Origin: JBBDWJ01 sp963824095
GTDB lineage: Bacteria > Acidobacteriota > Terriglobia > Bryobacterales > UBA6623
Direction: 5' to 3'
DNA: 64,000 nucleotides
Assembly: GCA_963824095.1 (NCBI GenBank)
Contig: CAWGNS010000009.1
Location: 496,001 to 560,000, forward strand
The position numbers and the translations under genes are program-made. Below, piece after piece: positions 27,770 through 37,190 of this stretch. Numbering within the stretch: position 1 is the first letter of the stretch; each line of letters begins with the position of its first letter. Below the pieces are notes generated by a model, which did no database searches, was not told the DNA's origin, and saw only the letters and a program-made list of their open reading frames with translations.

Positions 27770-28079
27770 TTAGGAACCGGCGGCCGCTGTCGCCTTCGGC
27801 GGACGGCCCGTGCGCCCGAGCGCTGGACCAGAGCCATAGCTCGGCCCACTCTACCAGCCCGGCGCGCACCGGATTCCGGTCGACATAGCGTAGCGCCAGG
27901 CCCCGTCACAAAAGACCCATCGGCCGGCGGTCTAACGGAGACGAATCGAAGCGGTTCTGCCACAGGTGTCCACTCCAACCGTGGCGCTGATTCCGATCCA
28001 GGGCATAGCGGAAGTGGGCGCGCCCCAGCCCCTTGGCGAACGAATCGCACCTGTCGGGAACAGCCACCAGATGGAATAC
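27770..28079 (-). pseudogene. RAYT relic a (internal deletion, stop codon)
   Basis: Minus-strand reading gives VFHLVAVPDRCDSFAKGLGR, AHFRYALDRNQRHGWSGHLW, QNRF, matching the HxH/GHLWQNRF core of RAYTs. A TGA follows near 27907, then ALRYVDRNPVRAGLVEWAEL and WLWSSARAHG. After ARAH about 250 bp present in relic b (28254-28610) are missing and the sequence jumps to the shared 3' end, GGCCGTCCGCCGAAGGCGAC. The N-terminal third is also absent. An AAGTCGGGGACA REP-like motif adjoins the 3' end at about 27749. Confidence 0.8.
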
Positions 28080-28253
28080 GACGACCGATATCTGTTGGGC
28101 TGATTTCCGCCGGCCCTTCGGGGCTCGAACTTTTTGTGGAACTCCTAACCCAGGGTTCCGCCCGAGGCTCCACCCTGGGCTATTGTCCGGCGACGCTTCG
28201 CGTCTCGGGTGACGGAATGGAAAGTCGGGGACAGGAGTGGGCAGGCGACGACT

Positions 28254-28650
28254 TATGAACCGGCGGCCGCTGCCGCCTTCGGCGGACGGCCCGTGCGCGC
28301 CGCGCGGAGCTTCCGTCCCAGACGGCGCTCCCGCTCGGCCAGCACGCCTTGCTCCGCGCAGGGGCGCCCCGTCCGAGTTGCCTGCCGCAGTGCTTCGATC
28401 TGCTCAGCCGTCGGGCTGGCCCCTCGCAAGACCTGTTCCCAGTCGCCCAGCGGACACAACTCTCGCCACGCCTCGCCGTCCAGCAGACCGCAAGCATCGG
28501 CTTGTCGATAGGGGCGATAGGGGCGATATGCGCCCCAGCGCTGGACCAGCGCCATGGCTCGGCCCGCTCCACCAGCCCGGCGCGCGCCGGGTTCCGTTGG
28601 TTGCGCCCCTGCAGGACCAGCATGGTGCGTCGATTCGCGTACCAACAGCG
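28254..28650 (-). pseudogene. RAYT relic b (C-terminal half, frameshifted)
   Basis: Minus-strand frames read QRNPARAGLVERAEPWRWSS (AGAH) and, after a frameshift within the repeated GGGGCGATA tract near 28510, GLLDGEAWRELCPLGDWEQV, LRGASPTAEQIEALRQATRT, GRPCAEQGVLAERERRLGRK. This is the C-terminal arm of a long-tailed RAYT subfamily. Its 3' end is nearly identical to relic a and is followed by the same GCGACGACTTA and GTCGGGGACAG motif (about 28230), so a and b descend from one element type. The 1.2-kb gap 27685-28907 holds no other gene. Confidence 0.8.
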
Positions 28651-28907
28651 AGCCGGACGCTCGCCGGTAATACGACCCGGTGTGCTGTGTTTTCTGCATG
28701 GATCTAGGTGAGAACTCATCGCTAGTCCGCACTTGACTGGGACTACACTCGAAGGTGACCTTAGAGTTGACGTGACGAGAGGGCGGAAGCGCGACGCTTG
28801 GGCTTGTGCCCGAGTGGAAACGCGATAGCGACCTCGAAGCGTTCGTGCACGGTGATCGCCATGCCGCTTGGGGCGAACGATTGCAGCAGTGGTAGGTTGG
28901 AACCGCA

Positions 28908-30068
28908 ATGAATGGTTCGGCTAGCTTGGGGTTGCGTTGGAAACGACACTGCCTTCGTGCAGTCGTTGTCCTTTTTTTGTTCGAGGCTCCGGCAGCCAGG
29001 GCGGCCACGTTGGCCGGGTGCCCCGTGTTCCCCGCCAACAACATCTGGAACACCCCCATCGATACCCTGCCGGTTCACCAGCGCTCGGCCGCTTATATCT
29101 CTTCCATCGGGCTCACCAAGACGCTTCACCCCGATTTTGGGTCCGGCCTTTGGGACGGCGGTCCGATCGGCATCCCCTTTATCACGGTTCCCGGCACGCA
29201 GGCCAAGGTGGGCATCTCGTTTGACTACTCGAGTGAGAGCGACCCGGGCCCTTACCCGATCCCGTCTAACGTGCCCATCGAAGGCGGCAGCGCCAGCGAC
29301 GGCGATCGCCATATCCTCATCGTCGATCGTGATCACTGCGTTCTCTACGAGGCTTACTATGCCTTCCCGCAGCAAAACGGCACCTGGCACGCGGGCTCCG
29401 GCGCTGTTTTTGACCTGAACTCCCAGGCGCTGCGGCCGTCGGGTTGGACGTCGGCCGATGCGGCCGGCCTGCCGGTGCTGCCGGGCCTGGTTCGCTACGA
29501 CGAAGTCGCCGCCGGCGAGATTCAGCATGCGATCCGGTTCACGGCCAGCCACACCCAGAAAGCCCTGGTGTGGCCGGCAAGGCACTTTGCCTCCAGCGAC
29601 ACCAATCCCGACCGTCCTCCGATGGGGCTGCGCGTGAGGCTCAAAGCGAACTTCAACATCAGCGGTTTCTCCGCCCAGGTTCAAGTCATCTTGCGAGCGA
29701 TGAAGAAATACGGCCTGATCCTCGCGGACAACGGTTCGGACTGGTACCTCAGCGGAGCGCCCGACGAGCGATGGGACAACGACGTGCTCCGGCAGCTCCA
29801 GCAGATTTCGGGCTCGAACTTCGAGGCGGTCGATGTCTCTTCACTGATGATCGACCCCAACTCCGGCGAAGCTCGCGGCGGCAGCGCGTGCGATCTGGAC
29901 GACAACGGCTCCACGAACGTCGCCGACGTTCAACTCGGCGTCAACCAGGCCTTGGGCGTTATCAGTTGCGGCTCTGGAGACGTCGATGGAGACGGTGTCT
30001 GCAATATCATCGACGTGCAGCTTTTGGTGAATTCCGCTCTGGGGGGCGAGTGTACGGTGGGGGATTGA
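28908..30068 (+). CDS. Secreted protein with C-terminal dockerin-like repeats
   Basis: 386 residues. Signal peptide (LRAVVVLFLFEAPAARAATL). The main domain, about 35-320, includes CPVFPANNIWNTPIDTLPVH, SFDYSSESDPGPYPIPSNVP, DRDHCVLYEAYYAF and HALVWPARHF-like segments (QKALVWPARHFASSD). I do not know its activity, but such domains recur in secreted proteins of soil bacteria. The last 55 residues hold two dockerin-type calcium loops: CDLDDNGSTNVADVQLGVNQ and GDVDGDGVCNIIDVQLLVNS. Dockerins bind cohesins in clostridial cellulosomes; outside Firmicutes partners are rarely known, and no cohesin gene is seen here. It stands just right of RAYT relic b. Confidence 0.8.
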   Translation: MNGSASLGLRWKRHCLRAVVVLFLFEAPAARAATLAGCPVFPANNIWNTPIDTLPVHQRSAAYISSIGLTKTLHPDFGSGLWDGGPIGIPFITVPGTQAKVGISFDYSSESDPGPYPIPSNVPIEGGSASDGDRHILIVDRDHCVLYEAYYAFPQQNGTWHAGSGAVFDLNSQALRPSGWTSADAAGLPVLPGLVRYDEVAAGEIQHAIRFTASHTQKALVWPARHFASSDTNPDRPPMGLRVRLKANFNISGFSAQVQVILRAMKKYGLILADNGSDWYLSGAPDERWDNDVLRQLQQISGSNFEAVDVSSLMIDPNSGEARGGSACDLDDNGSTNVADVQLGVNQALGVISCGSGDVDGDGVCNIIDVQLLVNSALGGECTVGD

Positions 30069-30287
30069 TCGCGCTGGGCCATTCGCTCTTCGCCGCTAAT
30101 CCGGTGAGACCGGTCCCCTTTTCCCAGTAGTGCCAAACCGTGCCAAAACGGCCCTTCGCCGGCGAGCTCTGTCACGGCTTTGGGACTCCCGCGCAGGGCC
30201 ACGCCCGGGGAAGCGGGAAGAGGGCGAAATGGCGGAGGCCGGCGCGGGGTCCCTGGATCCTTCAGCGCCAAGCGAGATAATAGCTCC

Positions 30288-31664
30288 ATGCGCGCAAGCC
30301 GCTGGATCGCCGCGGCCATGGCACTGGTCGCCATGCTGTGGGGTCAGTCGATCGACGATCCGCAAGCGGCCCTGCGCCAGGCGATGGAGTGGCTGCAGGC
30401 GGGCCGCATCGGCGAGGCGCGCGGCTTGCTCGAAAAGCTCGAAGCGGCGCAACCCGATAACGGCGAAGTGCTCTATCGCCTGGGCGTGCTCGACCTGCGC
30501 GACGGCGATCAAGCGGAGGCCAGCCGGCGTCTGGAGCGTGCGGCCGCGTTGATGCCCCGAAGCCCGCTGCCGTGGCTGGCCGTGGCGCGCGTGCGCTGGG
30601 AGGCCGGCCATCGCGAGGAAGCTCTCGACGCCGCACGCACGGCCGACAAACTGGCGCCGGCCCACCCGGCCGTCGGACGCGCCCTGGCGATGTTCTACGC
30701 CCAAGCCGAGGATTTCGCGCGCGCCGCCGAATTCGAGCTGCGCTGGGTCGCCGCAAATCCCAACGACGAATCCGCGCGCCTGCGGGCAATGGATTTTCTG
30801 ATTCGCGCGGGGCAGGCGGAGAAGGCCAGCGCGGTAGGACGCGAAGCCCCCACGGCGTCGGCTCCCATTCACGCCGGGCTGGGAAGGGCTTACGGCGCGG
30901 CCGGCAAATCGGGTGCCGCGGTTGAAGCGTTTCAAGCCGCCATTCAAGCCGATCCCCAAAAACCCGAATACTACGCTGAGCTGGCGGCACTGTTTCTCGA
31001 CCACCGCACTCCCGAGCCGGCGCTCGCGATCCTTGACTCAGCCGCTCAGAGATTCCCGGCGGATCAGGAAATTCTGCGCCTCCGCGGCCTCGCGCTTTAT
31101 GGCCTGGGCCGCGATTCCGAAGCGATCGACGCCTTCGTTCAAATGGCGAAGCTCGATCCCGATTCCGAAATGGCCTTCGCCTCGATGGAAACGCTGATCC
31201 CCGAAGCCGGCGAGCGGCTCCCGGAAATCATCGCGCTGCTGCGCTCGTACTGCGGCCGTCACCAGAGCGCGGTAGGGCTGCACCTGCTCGCGGTGGCAGT
31301 GGCGGTTGCATTCCCGGATTCCAGTGAGCCGGAAGCGCTGCTGCGAAAATCGATCGCTATCCGCCCGGACTATTGGCCCGCTCACTACGCGCTGCACGAG
31401 ATTTTGTTCGATCAACGGAAGTGGGAGGGAGCCGCCACCGAGTTGGAAAAGACCATTGAGCTGAACCCCGACCACGCCGCGGCGCACTTCCGGCTGGCGC
31501 AAGTGTATGCGCGCCTGGGCGACCGCGAGCGTGCGGCCCAACAGCGGCGCAAGCACGACGAAATCGCCAGGCGCATCCGCGAGGCCGAGGAGGAAAGGCG
31601 CCAGAACATGCCGCGGCTCTCGTACGAAGTGGCCGCGCCCGACCCCAAACCGGCGAACCCCTAG
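30288..31664 (+). CDS. Secreted/periplasmic TPR-repeat protein
   Basis: 458 residues from the ATG at 30288, where a signal peptide begins (MRASRWIAAAMALVAMLWGQ). About ten TPR-like helix pairs fill the rest, for example WLQAGRIGEARGLLEKLEAA, VLYRLGVLDLRDGDQAEASR, YAELAALFLDHRTPEPALAI and AHFRLAQVYARLGDRERAAQ. TPR proteins scaffold other proteins. Proteins of this type commonly adjoin CRTAC1-type (ASPIC/UnbV) proteins and TonB receptors in Acidobacteriota, as here: the CRTAC1 gene is convergent, 36 bp away. No catalytic domain is seen. Confidence 0.88.
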   Translation: MRASRWIAAAMALVAMLWGQSIDDPQAALRQAMEWLQAGRIGEARGLLEKLEAAQPDNGEVLYRLGVLDLRDGDQAEASRRLERAAALMPRSPLPWLAVARVRWEAGHREEALDAARTADKLAPAHPAVGRALAMFYAQAEDFARAAEFELRWVAANPNDESARLRAMDFLIRAGQAEKASAVGREAPTASAPIHAGLGRAYGAAGKSGAAVEAFQAAIQADPQKPEYYAELAALFLDHRTPEPALAILDSAAQRFPADQEILRLRGLALYGLGRDSEAIDAFVQMAKLDPDSEMAFASMETLIPEAGERLPEIIALLRSYCGRHQSAVGLHLLAVAVAVAFPDSSEPEALLRKSIAIRPDYWPAHYALHEILFDQRKWEGAATELEKTIELNPDHAAAHFRLAQVYARLGDRERAAQQRRKHDEIARRIREAEEERRQNMPRLSYEVAAPDPKPANP

Positions 31665-31700
31665 CCGTGGGATATGCGCGCCAGCCGGCTGGCATCCACG

Positions 31701-33515
31701 CTATTTCGCGAGAGCCTTCTTTTCGCGAATCCCCTTACCCTCTTCGATCACCAGCAACTGGTTGGCGGCGATGCCGGCGAATGCCTGCGCCTTGCCGTTC
31801 GGCCAGATCACCTTCAGCTCATCGATTTGGGTGTGCGCCCCCAGCCCGAAAGGCAGCCGGAAATCCGACTGCGACGCATAGCCCGAACCCGAACGCACCT
31901 CGTCAACCTGAATGGTTTCGCCCGTCTTCAATTGCACGCGAGCGCCGATGGCGCTCCGGTTCGACTGCGTCCCCACGAGCTTGACCAGCACACGGTTGGC
32001 GTTCGGGCCATCGTACTTCCAAATCAGCGGCGGCGCATTCATGGTCGAGACGACAATTTCGGGGACGCCGTCGCCATCCAGGTCGCCGGCCGCCGCGCCG
32101 CGGCTTACGCGGGGCACGACAAATGCCGGGCCGGCGTTTTTGGAAACATCGCGAAAAACGCCGTTGCCGAGATTCCAGTAAAGGTGGCTGCGCTGGGCGT
32201 AGGTTTCGTGCACATCGGCGCCCCGCAACTCGGGATAGATGTGGCCGTTGGCGATGAGAATGTCCTTGAAACCGTCCTGGTCGAAGTCGACGAACAGGAT
32301 GCCCCAACCGACGTAGCCGGTATTGAGGGCCAGCCCGCTCAGATAGGTCATGTCCTCGAAGAACATGTCGCCGCCATTGTGGTAGAGAGCCGAGGTTTCG
32401 TCGATGAAATTGCTGACGGCGATGTCGATCAGGCCGTCGTTGTCGTAATCGCCCGCGGCCGCGCCCATGCCGCCCTGCTCCTGGCCGGAATCGCCGTAGG
32501 CCACGCCGGCTTCCACCGAAATCTCACGGAAGGTGCCGTCCTTCTGGTTGTGGTAGAGCAGGTTGGGCGTCGAATCGCAGGCGACGAAGATATCCGGCCA
32601 GCCGTCGTTATCGAAGTCGCTCACCACCGCCCCAAGCGCGTAGTGCAGCCCGTCCACCTCGATCCCCGCCTTTTTGGATACATCGGCAAAGCGCCCCTCG
32701 CCCAAATTCCGGTAAAGCGCGTTGGCGCCGGTGGGGTAGCCGCGCGGGCCGCAAAACACGGCCAGGCCTTTCCAGCGGCAAAAGCCCGTATCGCCGGGGC
32801 GTTCGGCCTCGGCCATCTCGAACGCCGCGTAACGGCTGACGAAGATGTCCAGCTTCCCGTCGCGGTCGTAATCGAGCATGACGCAGCTTGTCGTCCAATG
32901 GCTCCCCGTGAGGGGCAATCCGGCTTGCTGGGTCGCGTCGTCGAAGCGCGCGTCGCCGCGATTCAGATACAGCCGGTTGTGTCCGTAGAACGTGGCGAAC
33001 AGGTCCACGTCGCCGTCGTTGTCGATGTCGCCCGCGCAGCCGCCTTGCGCCCAACCGGGTTCGTCGAGGCCGGCTCCCTGGGTGATGTCCTCGAACGTGC
33101 CCTTGCCGCGATTTCGATAGAGCCGCCCGGCGGTGCCGCCCTTGGCGGGCGTGTCATCCAATCGAATGCCGCGCGGCAGGTAGACATCGAGCGCGCCGTC
33201 GCCATCGAAATCGGCGAGGATCACGCCGTTGCCGGTCATCTCGAGAATGAAGCGTTTCTTCTCGACACCCCCGTAAACATTCGAGGCGGTCAGCCCCGCT
33301 TCGGCCGCGACATCTTCGAATCGAAACTGCGGGACAGGCCTCTCGAGCTTCAGCAGGGGCGACTTGCGAGGCAGCGCCTTCGGCCCTCCGCCCATCCCCT
33401 GGCCGAAGCCCGGCGCAACCGACAAGGCCAAGGCCAGCAGCACCACCGCCGCAGCCGCGCCCTCCCGTGTTTGCCGTGAAAGCAGCATCCAAGGCTCTAA
33501 GCTCGTCTTCCCCAT
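31701..33515 (-). CDS. CRTAC1-family FG-GAP/VCBS + ASPIC/UnbV protein, secreted
   Basis: 604 residues with a signal peptide ending near VAPGFGQ. Repeated FG-GAP/VCBS calcium loops of the D-x-D-x-D-G type make a beta-propeller: ILADFDGDGALDVYLPRG, GDIDNDGDVDLFATFYG, LDYDRDGKLDIFVSRYA, SDFDNDGWPDIFVACDS, GDYDNDGLIDIAVSNF and VDFDQDGFKDILIANGH. A C-terminal ASPIC/UnbV domain (about 500-585) has VKLVGTQSNRSAIGARVQL and IDELKVIWPNGK. The biochemical role is unknown; binding of polysaccharide or surface ligands is often suggested. It lies 79 bp downstream of the TonB receptor on the same strand and is convergent with the TPR gene. Confidence 0.93.
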   Translation of the reverse strand: MGKTSLEPWMLLSRQTREGAAAAVVLLALALSVAPGFGQGMGGGPKALPRKSPLLKLERPVPQFRFEDVAAEAGLTASNVYGGVEKKRFILEMTGNGVILADFDGDGALDVYLPRGIRLDDTPAKGGTAGRLYRNRGKGTFEDITQGAGLDEPGWAQGGCAGDIDNDGDVDLFATFYGHNRLYLNRGDARFDDATQQAGLPLTGSHWTTSCVMLDYDRDGKLDIFVSRYAAFEMAEAERPGDTGFCRWKGLAVFCGPRGYPTGANALYRNLGEGRFADVSKKAGIEVDGLHYALGAVVSDFDNDGWPDIFVACDSTPNLLYHNQKDGTFREISVEAGVAYGDSGQEQGGMGAAAGDYDNDGLIDIAVSNFIDETSALYHNGGDMFFEDMTYLSGLALNTGYVGWGILFVDFDQDGFKDILIANGHIYPELRGADVHETYAQRSHLYWNLGNGVFRDVSKNAGPAFVVPRVSRGAAAGDLDGDGVPEIVVSTMNAPPLIWKYDGPNANRVLVKLVGTQSNRSAIGARVQLKTGETIQVDEVRSGSGYASQSDFRLPFGLGAHTQIDELKVIWPNGKAQAFAGIAANQLLVIEEGKGIREKKALAK

Positions 33516-33522
33516 GATAAGG

Positions 33523-33560
33523 AAACGGCAGCCCCGTTCGAGTGAACGAGGCTGCCGTTG
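33523..33560. terminator. Strong hairpin between TonB receptor and CRTAC1 genes
   Basis: The stem arms AACGGCAGCC (33524-33533) and GGCTGCCGTT (33550-33559) are perfect, extended inside by CGTTC/GAACG around a GAGT loop. On the minus strand it follows the receptor stop by 35 nt and is followed by TTTCCTTAT. It probably terminates or attenuates transcription from the receptor into the CRTAC1 gene. Confidence 0.65.
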
Positions 33561-33594
33561 TTAGCGACGATGTGCAGCGTCGAAGCCGGTGAGA

Positions 33595-36500
33595 TCAGAA
33601 GCTCAGCTTCAACGCGAACTGAACCAGCCGCGCGTTGACCGACGTCGAGCGGATTGTCCCGTATCCGGACGAATCCAAGCTGCTGCTCGGGTTGTCGAAG
33701 TTGGCGTGATTGAGCAGGTTGAAGAACTCCGTCCGGAACTGGAGCCGGTAGCGCTCCGTGACCGGAATGTCCTTGAACAACGAGAAATCAAGGTTCCATT
33801 GGCCCGGCCCGCGGAACATGCCGCGTCCCGAGTTGCCGAACGTGCCGGCGAGAGCCTTGGTGAACGCTCCCGGGGTCATGAAAGCGTCCAGATTGTCTTT
33901 CGCGCTTCCCGGCGAGACCAACGGAACGCCGGCATTGACATCGGCAAACAGATCCGAGGCGCTGGTGGAAATATTGGACCCGCCGATGCCGCGGCCGCTG
34001 TCGCGGTTGGTGACGGTAATCGGATTTCCGGTCTGGGCAACAAGGAATCCGTTGAGGGACCAGTTGTTCAATATCGCTTTCCCGGCTCCGCTGTCGAAGC
34101 GGTTTGGCAAGTCTTGGTTGAACACGATCGAGACGCGGTGAGCACGATCGAAGGTGGCCGGGCCGCGGCCGCGGCTCCAGTCATTCCACGGCACCGCAAA
34201 CGCGTTGGTCTTGAAGCGGCTGCCCTCGTTGCCGTCGCTCAAGGTCTTTGACCAGGTGTAGGACAACTGGAACGTCGAAGCCGCCACGCGGCGCTTCAGC
34301 GTTCCCTGGAAGGAGTGATACGTGGAGCTGCCGTTTTGATTGACGAACCCGATGTCGCCGAATCCGGGATACAACCGGCCAAGCCGCACCCCGCTGACCA
34401 AGGGAGCGTTGATGCCGTCGACCGGAACGAGCGGGTTCGGATTGTAGAGCGCGTTGAGGTGCGTGCCCTTGGTTCCGACGTAAGCCGCCTCGATCAGCAT
34501 GTTGCCGGGAAGCTCGCGCTGAATTGCAAAATTGTACTGCCAGGCGTTGTCCGTCAGCGTATTTCTTTCCGTACCGCGCACCACCTGGACATCCGTGGGG
34601 CTGGTCGGGAAGGGAACCTGGCCGGAGACGTGGCCGGGGTCCCGGTAAGTCCAGTTGTCGGGCTGACTGATGTCGCAAGTCTGACCGGCCAGAGCGCAGT
34701 CCGCCCGCACCTCGGTGAAGGTCGGCGGGTTGGAGAAGGCCTGTTGCGCGATCTGTCCGGTGCGCAGGTCGAAGTAGAGGCCCGCTCCGGTCCGGATCAC
34801 CCATTTGTCGGAAATGCGCCAGGCGATCCCGATTCGCGGCATGAAGTTGTTCCAGTCTCCATTGACGGCGTCGTTGGGTATGCCGTTGAGCCCGCCCTGC
34901 ACCAGACCGGTGCTTTCAATCGTGCCGTCGAGGCCGGTGTAGCGCTCGGGCCACCAGTTGAGCATGTGCAGGTTGTAGGCCGCCGCCTGAAAGTCGATTT
35001 CGTAGCGGAGGCCGTAATTCACGGTCACGTTCGGCGTGACCTTCCAGTCGTCGTTGAAGAAAAAGCTGTAGTACTCGCTGCGCATCTTCAACTGGCCGCC
35101 AATTTCGAAATCGTCGCTCGATCCAAATGTGGTCGAGCGCGGCAAGGTCAGCAGAAAGTCCGCATACTCGTCGCCCTGCGCGCCTCCCTGGCCGGTGCCA
35201 AACCCGTTGTATTCCCATCGGCCGCGCGCCGAAAGGTTGTTCTGGGGGTTGAGGTCCGTTGTCTGCCACTCGGCCCCGAACTTCAGGTTGTGATTGGACT
35301 TGATCCACGTGAAAGTGGAACCCGTGGTGTAACGGTTGATGTGGTCATGCCAGTTCGAGTCGTTCCCGAAATTGCCGAGGTAGTTGCTGATGGTGATGCG
35401 CGGCATGCCGGCGGCGGTGCCTGCGAACGTTACGCCTGGGATCGGCTCCAGGCCCACCGAAGTCGGGTCGGATGCGTTTTCCCCCTTCGTGAACTGATCG
35501 GTGTAGTCCCCGCTGGTACGGGCTTCCATGATGAACGAACTCGAAAACACGTGGGTGAAGGTCACGCCCCAGGTGTGCTTGGAACGGTTCGCAAAATTGC
35601 CGAACCCTCTGGGCCCGCGGCTGAATGGATCGAGATCTTTTTGCCGGCTATCGAACCAGCGGCCGTTGACCGAAGAGCTGTCGTTGAAACGGTGATCGAT
35701 GCGCACGGTGTATTGGTTCAGATCGGTCGGTACGGTGGCGAAATCTTGGTAATTGTCGGACGAACCGGGATCGACCAGATTCGGGAGCGGGAAGAACGCG
35801 TCCTGGATGTTTTGGGAAACCGGATTGATCCGCGAGCCTGGAATGGTGTTGTTGGGGAACAGCGCCCCCGCTTGAGGGTCCCAGATCGAAGTGGAGCCGA
35901 AATTTCCGGCCCGCTGGTCTGCCGTTGCCAACTTCCGCCGGAAGACGGACGCGCTGCCATTGGCATTGCGCTGGCGGGAGCTTTCCCAGCCGCCAAAGAA
36001 GAACGTCCTGTTTTTAATGATCGGCCCGCCCACGTTGGCGCCATATTGGTTCTGTACGTTGGCCTGCCGCTCGGGACTGAAGAACGGGCGGGCGTTGAGC
36101 CGCGTGTTGCGGAGGAACTCGTAGACGTTTCCGTGAAACGTATTGGTTCCGCTGCGGGTGGTCACGTTGATCACCGAGCCCTGGTTCCGGCCGTACTCGG
36201 CGCTGTAGAGGCTGGTGAGCACCTTGAACTCGCCCAGGAACTCGATGCTGGGCGTGCCGTCGCCGTCGGGCGCGTTGTTCAACTGGTTGGTTGTCGGTGC
36301 GCCATCCACCAGCAGGTTATTGCTGCCGCGGCGCGCGCCGTTCACGCTGACGCTGTCGCTGCCCGTGCCCGCGCGGTCGGCGTTCATGATGGTGCCGACG
36401 ACGCCCGGAGACGTGCCCAGAATCTGCGTGAAGTTGCGAGTGGCCAGCGGAATAGAAGTGATTGTCCGTTGCTCGACGACATGGCCCAGCGTCGCCTGCT

Positions 36501-36918
36501 CGCTTTGCAGTAGCGGTGTTTCCGCCGAAACCGTGACCGTTTCGGTGACGACACCGACTTCCAAGGTCAGGTCGAGGCGCAATACTTCGCTCGTGCGGAC
36601 GATAACGTCGTCTCGCTGCAATCGCTGAAAGCCGGTGTTCGTGGCAGTGACCCGATAGGTCCCGGCACGCAGCAGGTTGAACTGGTAGGTACCCGATTCG
36701 TTGGCGACCGTGCTCATAGCAATTCCGGTCTCCAGGCTTTGGGCCGTCACTTCCGCGCCCGGAATCACCGAGCCCGTATTGTCCATGACCGTCCCGACGA
36801 TCGAGCCGGTAATGACCTGGCCGACCGCCAGGCTTGTGAGTAACAAACAGCCGGCTATCAAACCGGCGAAATACATCGAACGCCGGACCGTGGGAGCCCG
36901 GTCGTGTAGTTGGGACAT
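33595..36918 (-). CDS. TonB-dependent receptor, CarboxypepD_reg/Oar type
   Basis: About 1107 residues from the ATG at 36918, selected because GGAGG lies 6 nt upstream; an in-frame ATG 21 nt earlier lacks this. Signal peptide (YFAGLIAGCLLLTSLAVGQ), then a carboxypeptidase regulatory-like domain (ITGSIVGTVMDNTGSVIPGA...TGFQRLQRDDVIVR), a plug (about 130-250; SVSVNGARRGSNNLLVDGAP) and a barrel with YSAEYGRNQGSVINVTTRSG early and an aromatic C-terminal end (FALKLSF). Substrate unknown; large Oar-like receptors are thought to import oligosaccharides or peptides with TonB energy. It heads a probable unit with the CRTAC1 gene. Confidence 0.95.
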   Translation of the reverse strand: MSQLHDRAPTVRRSMYFAGLIAGCLLLTSLAVGQVITGSIVGTVMDNTGSVIPGAEVTAQSLETGIAMSTVANESGTYQFNLLRAGTYRVTATNTGFQRLQRDDVIVRTSEVLRLDLTLEVGVVTETVTVSAETPLLQSEQATLGHVVEQRTITSIPLATRNFTQILGTSPGVVGTIMNADRAGTGSDSVSVNGARRGSNNLLVDGAPTTNQLNNAPDGDGTPSIEFLGEFKVLTSLYSAEYGRNQGSVINVTTRSGTNTFHGNVYEFLRNTRLNARPFFSPERQANVQNQYGANVGGPIIKNRTFFFGGWESSRQRNANGSASVFRRKLATADQRAGNFGSTSIWDPQAGALFPNNTIPGSRINPVSQNIQDAFFPLPNLVDPGSSDNYQDFATVPTDLNQYTVRIDHRFNDSSSVNGRWFDSRQKDLDPFSRGPRGFGNFANRSKHTWGVTFTHVFSSSFIMEARTSGDYTDQFTKGENASDPTSVGLEPIPGVTFAGTAAGMPRITISNYLGNFGNDSNWHDHINRYTTGSTFTWIKSNHNLKFGAEWQTTDLNPQNNLSARGRWEYNGFGTGQGGAQGDEYADFLLTLPRSTTFGSSDDFEIGGQLKMRSEYYSFFFNDDWKVTPNVTVNYGLRYEIDFQAAAYNLHMLNWWPERYTGLDGTIESTGLVQGGLNGIPNDAVNGDWNNFMPRIGIAWRISDKWVIRTGAGLYFDLRTGQIAQQAFSNPPTFTEVRADCALAGQTCDISQPDNWTYRDPGHVSGQVPFPTSPTDVQVVRGTERNTLTDNAWQYNFAIQRELPGNMLIEAAYVGTKGTHLNALYNPNPLVPVDGINAPLVSGVRLGRLYPGFGDIGFVNQNGSSTYHSFQGTLKRRVAASTFQLSYTWSKTLSDGNEGSRFKTNAFAVPWNDWSRGRGPATFDRAHRVSIVFNQDLPNRFDSGAGKAILNNWSLNGFLVAQTGNPITVTNRDSGRGIGGSNISTSASDLFADVNAGVPLVSPGSAKDNLDAFMTPGAFTKALAGTFGNSGRGMFRGPGQWNLDFSLFKDIPVTERYRLQFRTEFFNLLNHANFDNPSSSLDSSGYGTIRSTSVNARLVQFALKLSF

Positions 36919-37142
36919 CCTCACCCTCCAAAGCGACAAATATATCGTCTGCCCTGGATTTTCCGGACAACACCCTGCCCTTTGTTGGGGCCACCCTCAG
37001 GCCATCGCCCGATTTCCCCGAAGATCAGACGGCGCTAATATCTCCCAGTCGAACTGGAATGTCAAGCGGAATGGTTCGGATCGGTCGATTTAGTCGAAAT
37101 AGAAAAGTCGGCGACGACTTTACGACGGCAACAAACAGTAGG

Positions 37143-37167
37143 CAGTTCGGTGACGGGCCCCGAACTG
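37143..37167. repeat. REP-like hairpin upstream of RAYT relic c
   Basis: CAGTTCGG and CCGAACTG are perfect 8-bp arms around a TGACGGGCC loop, 24 bp before the RAYT start at 37191. A second REP-like motif, AAGTCGGCGACGACTT, lies at about 37105. These are likely left-end sequences of the element. Confidence 0.5.
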
Positions 37168-37190
37168 TGTAATAGTGACAACACCCTCCG

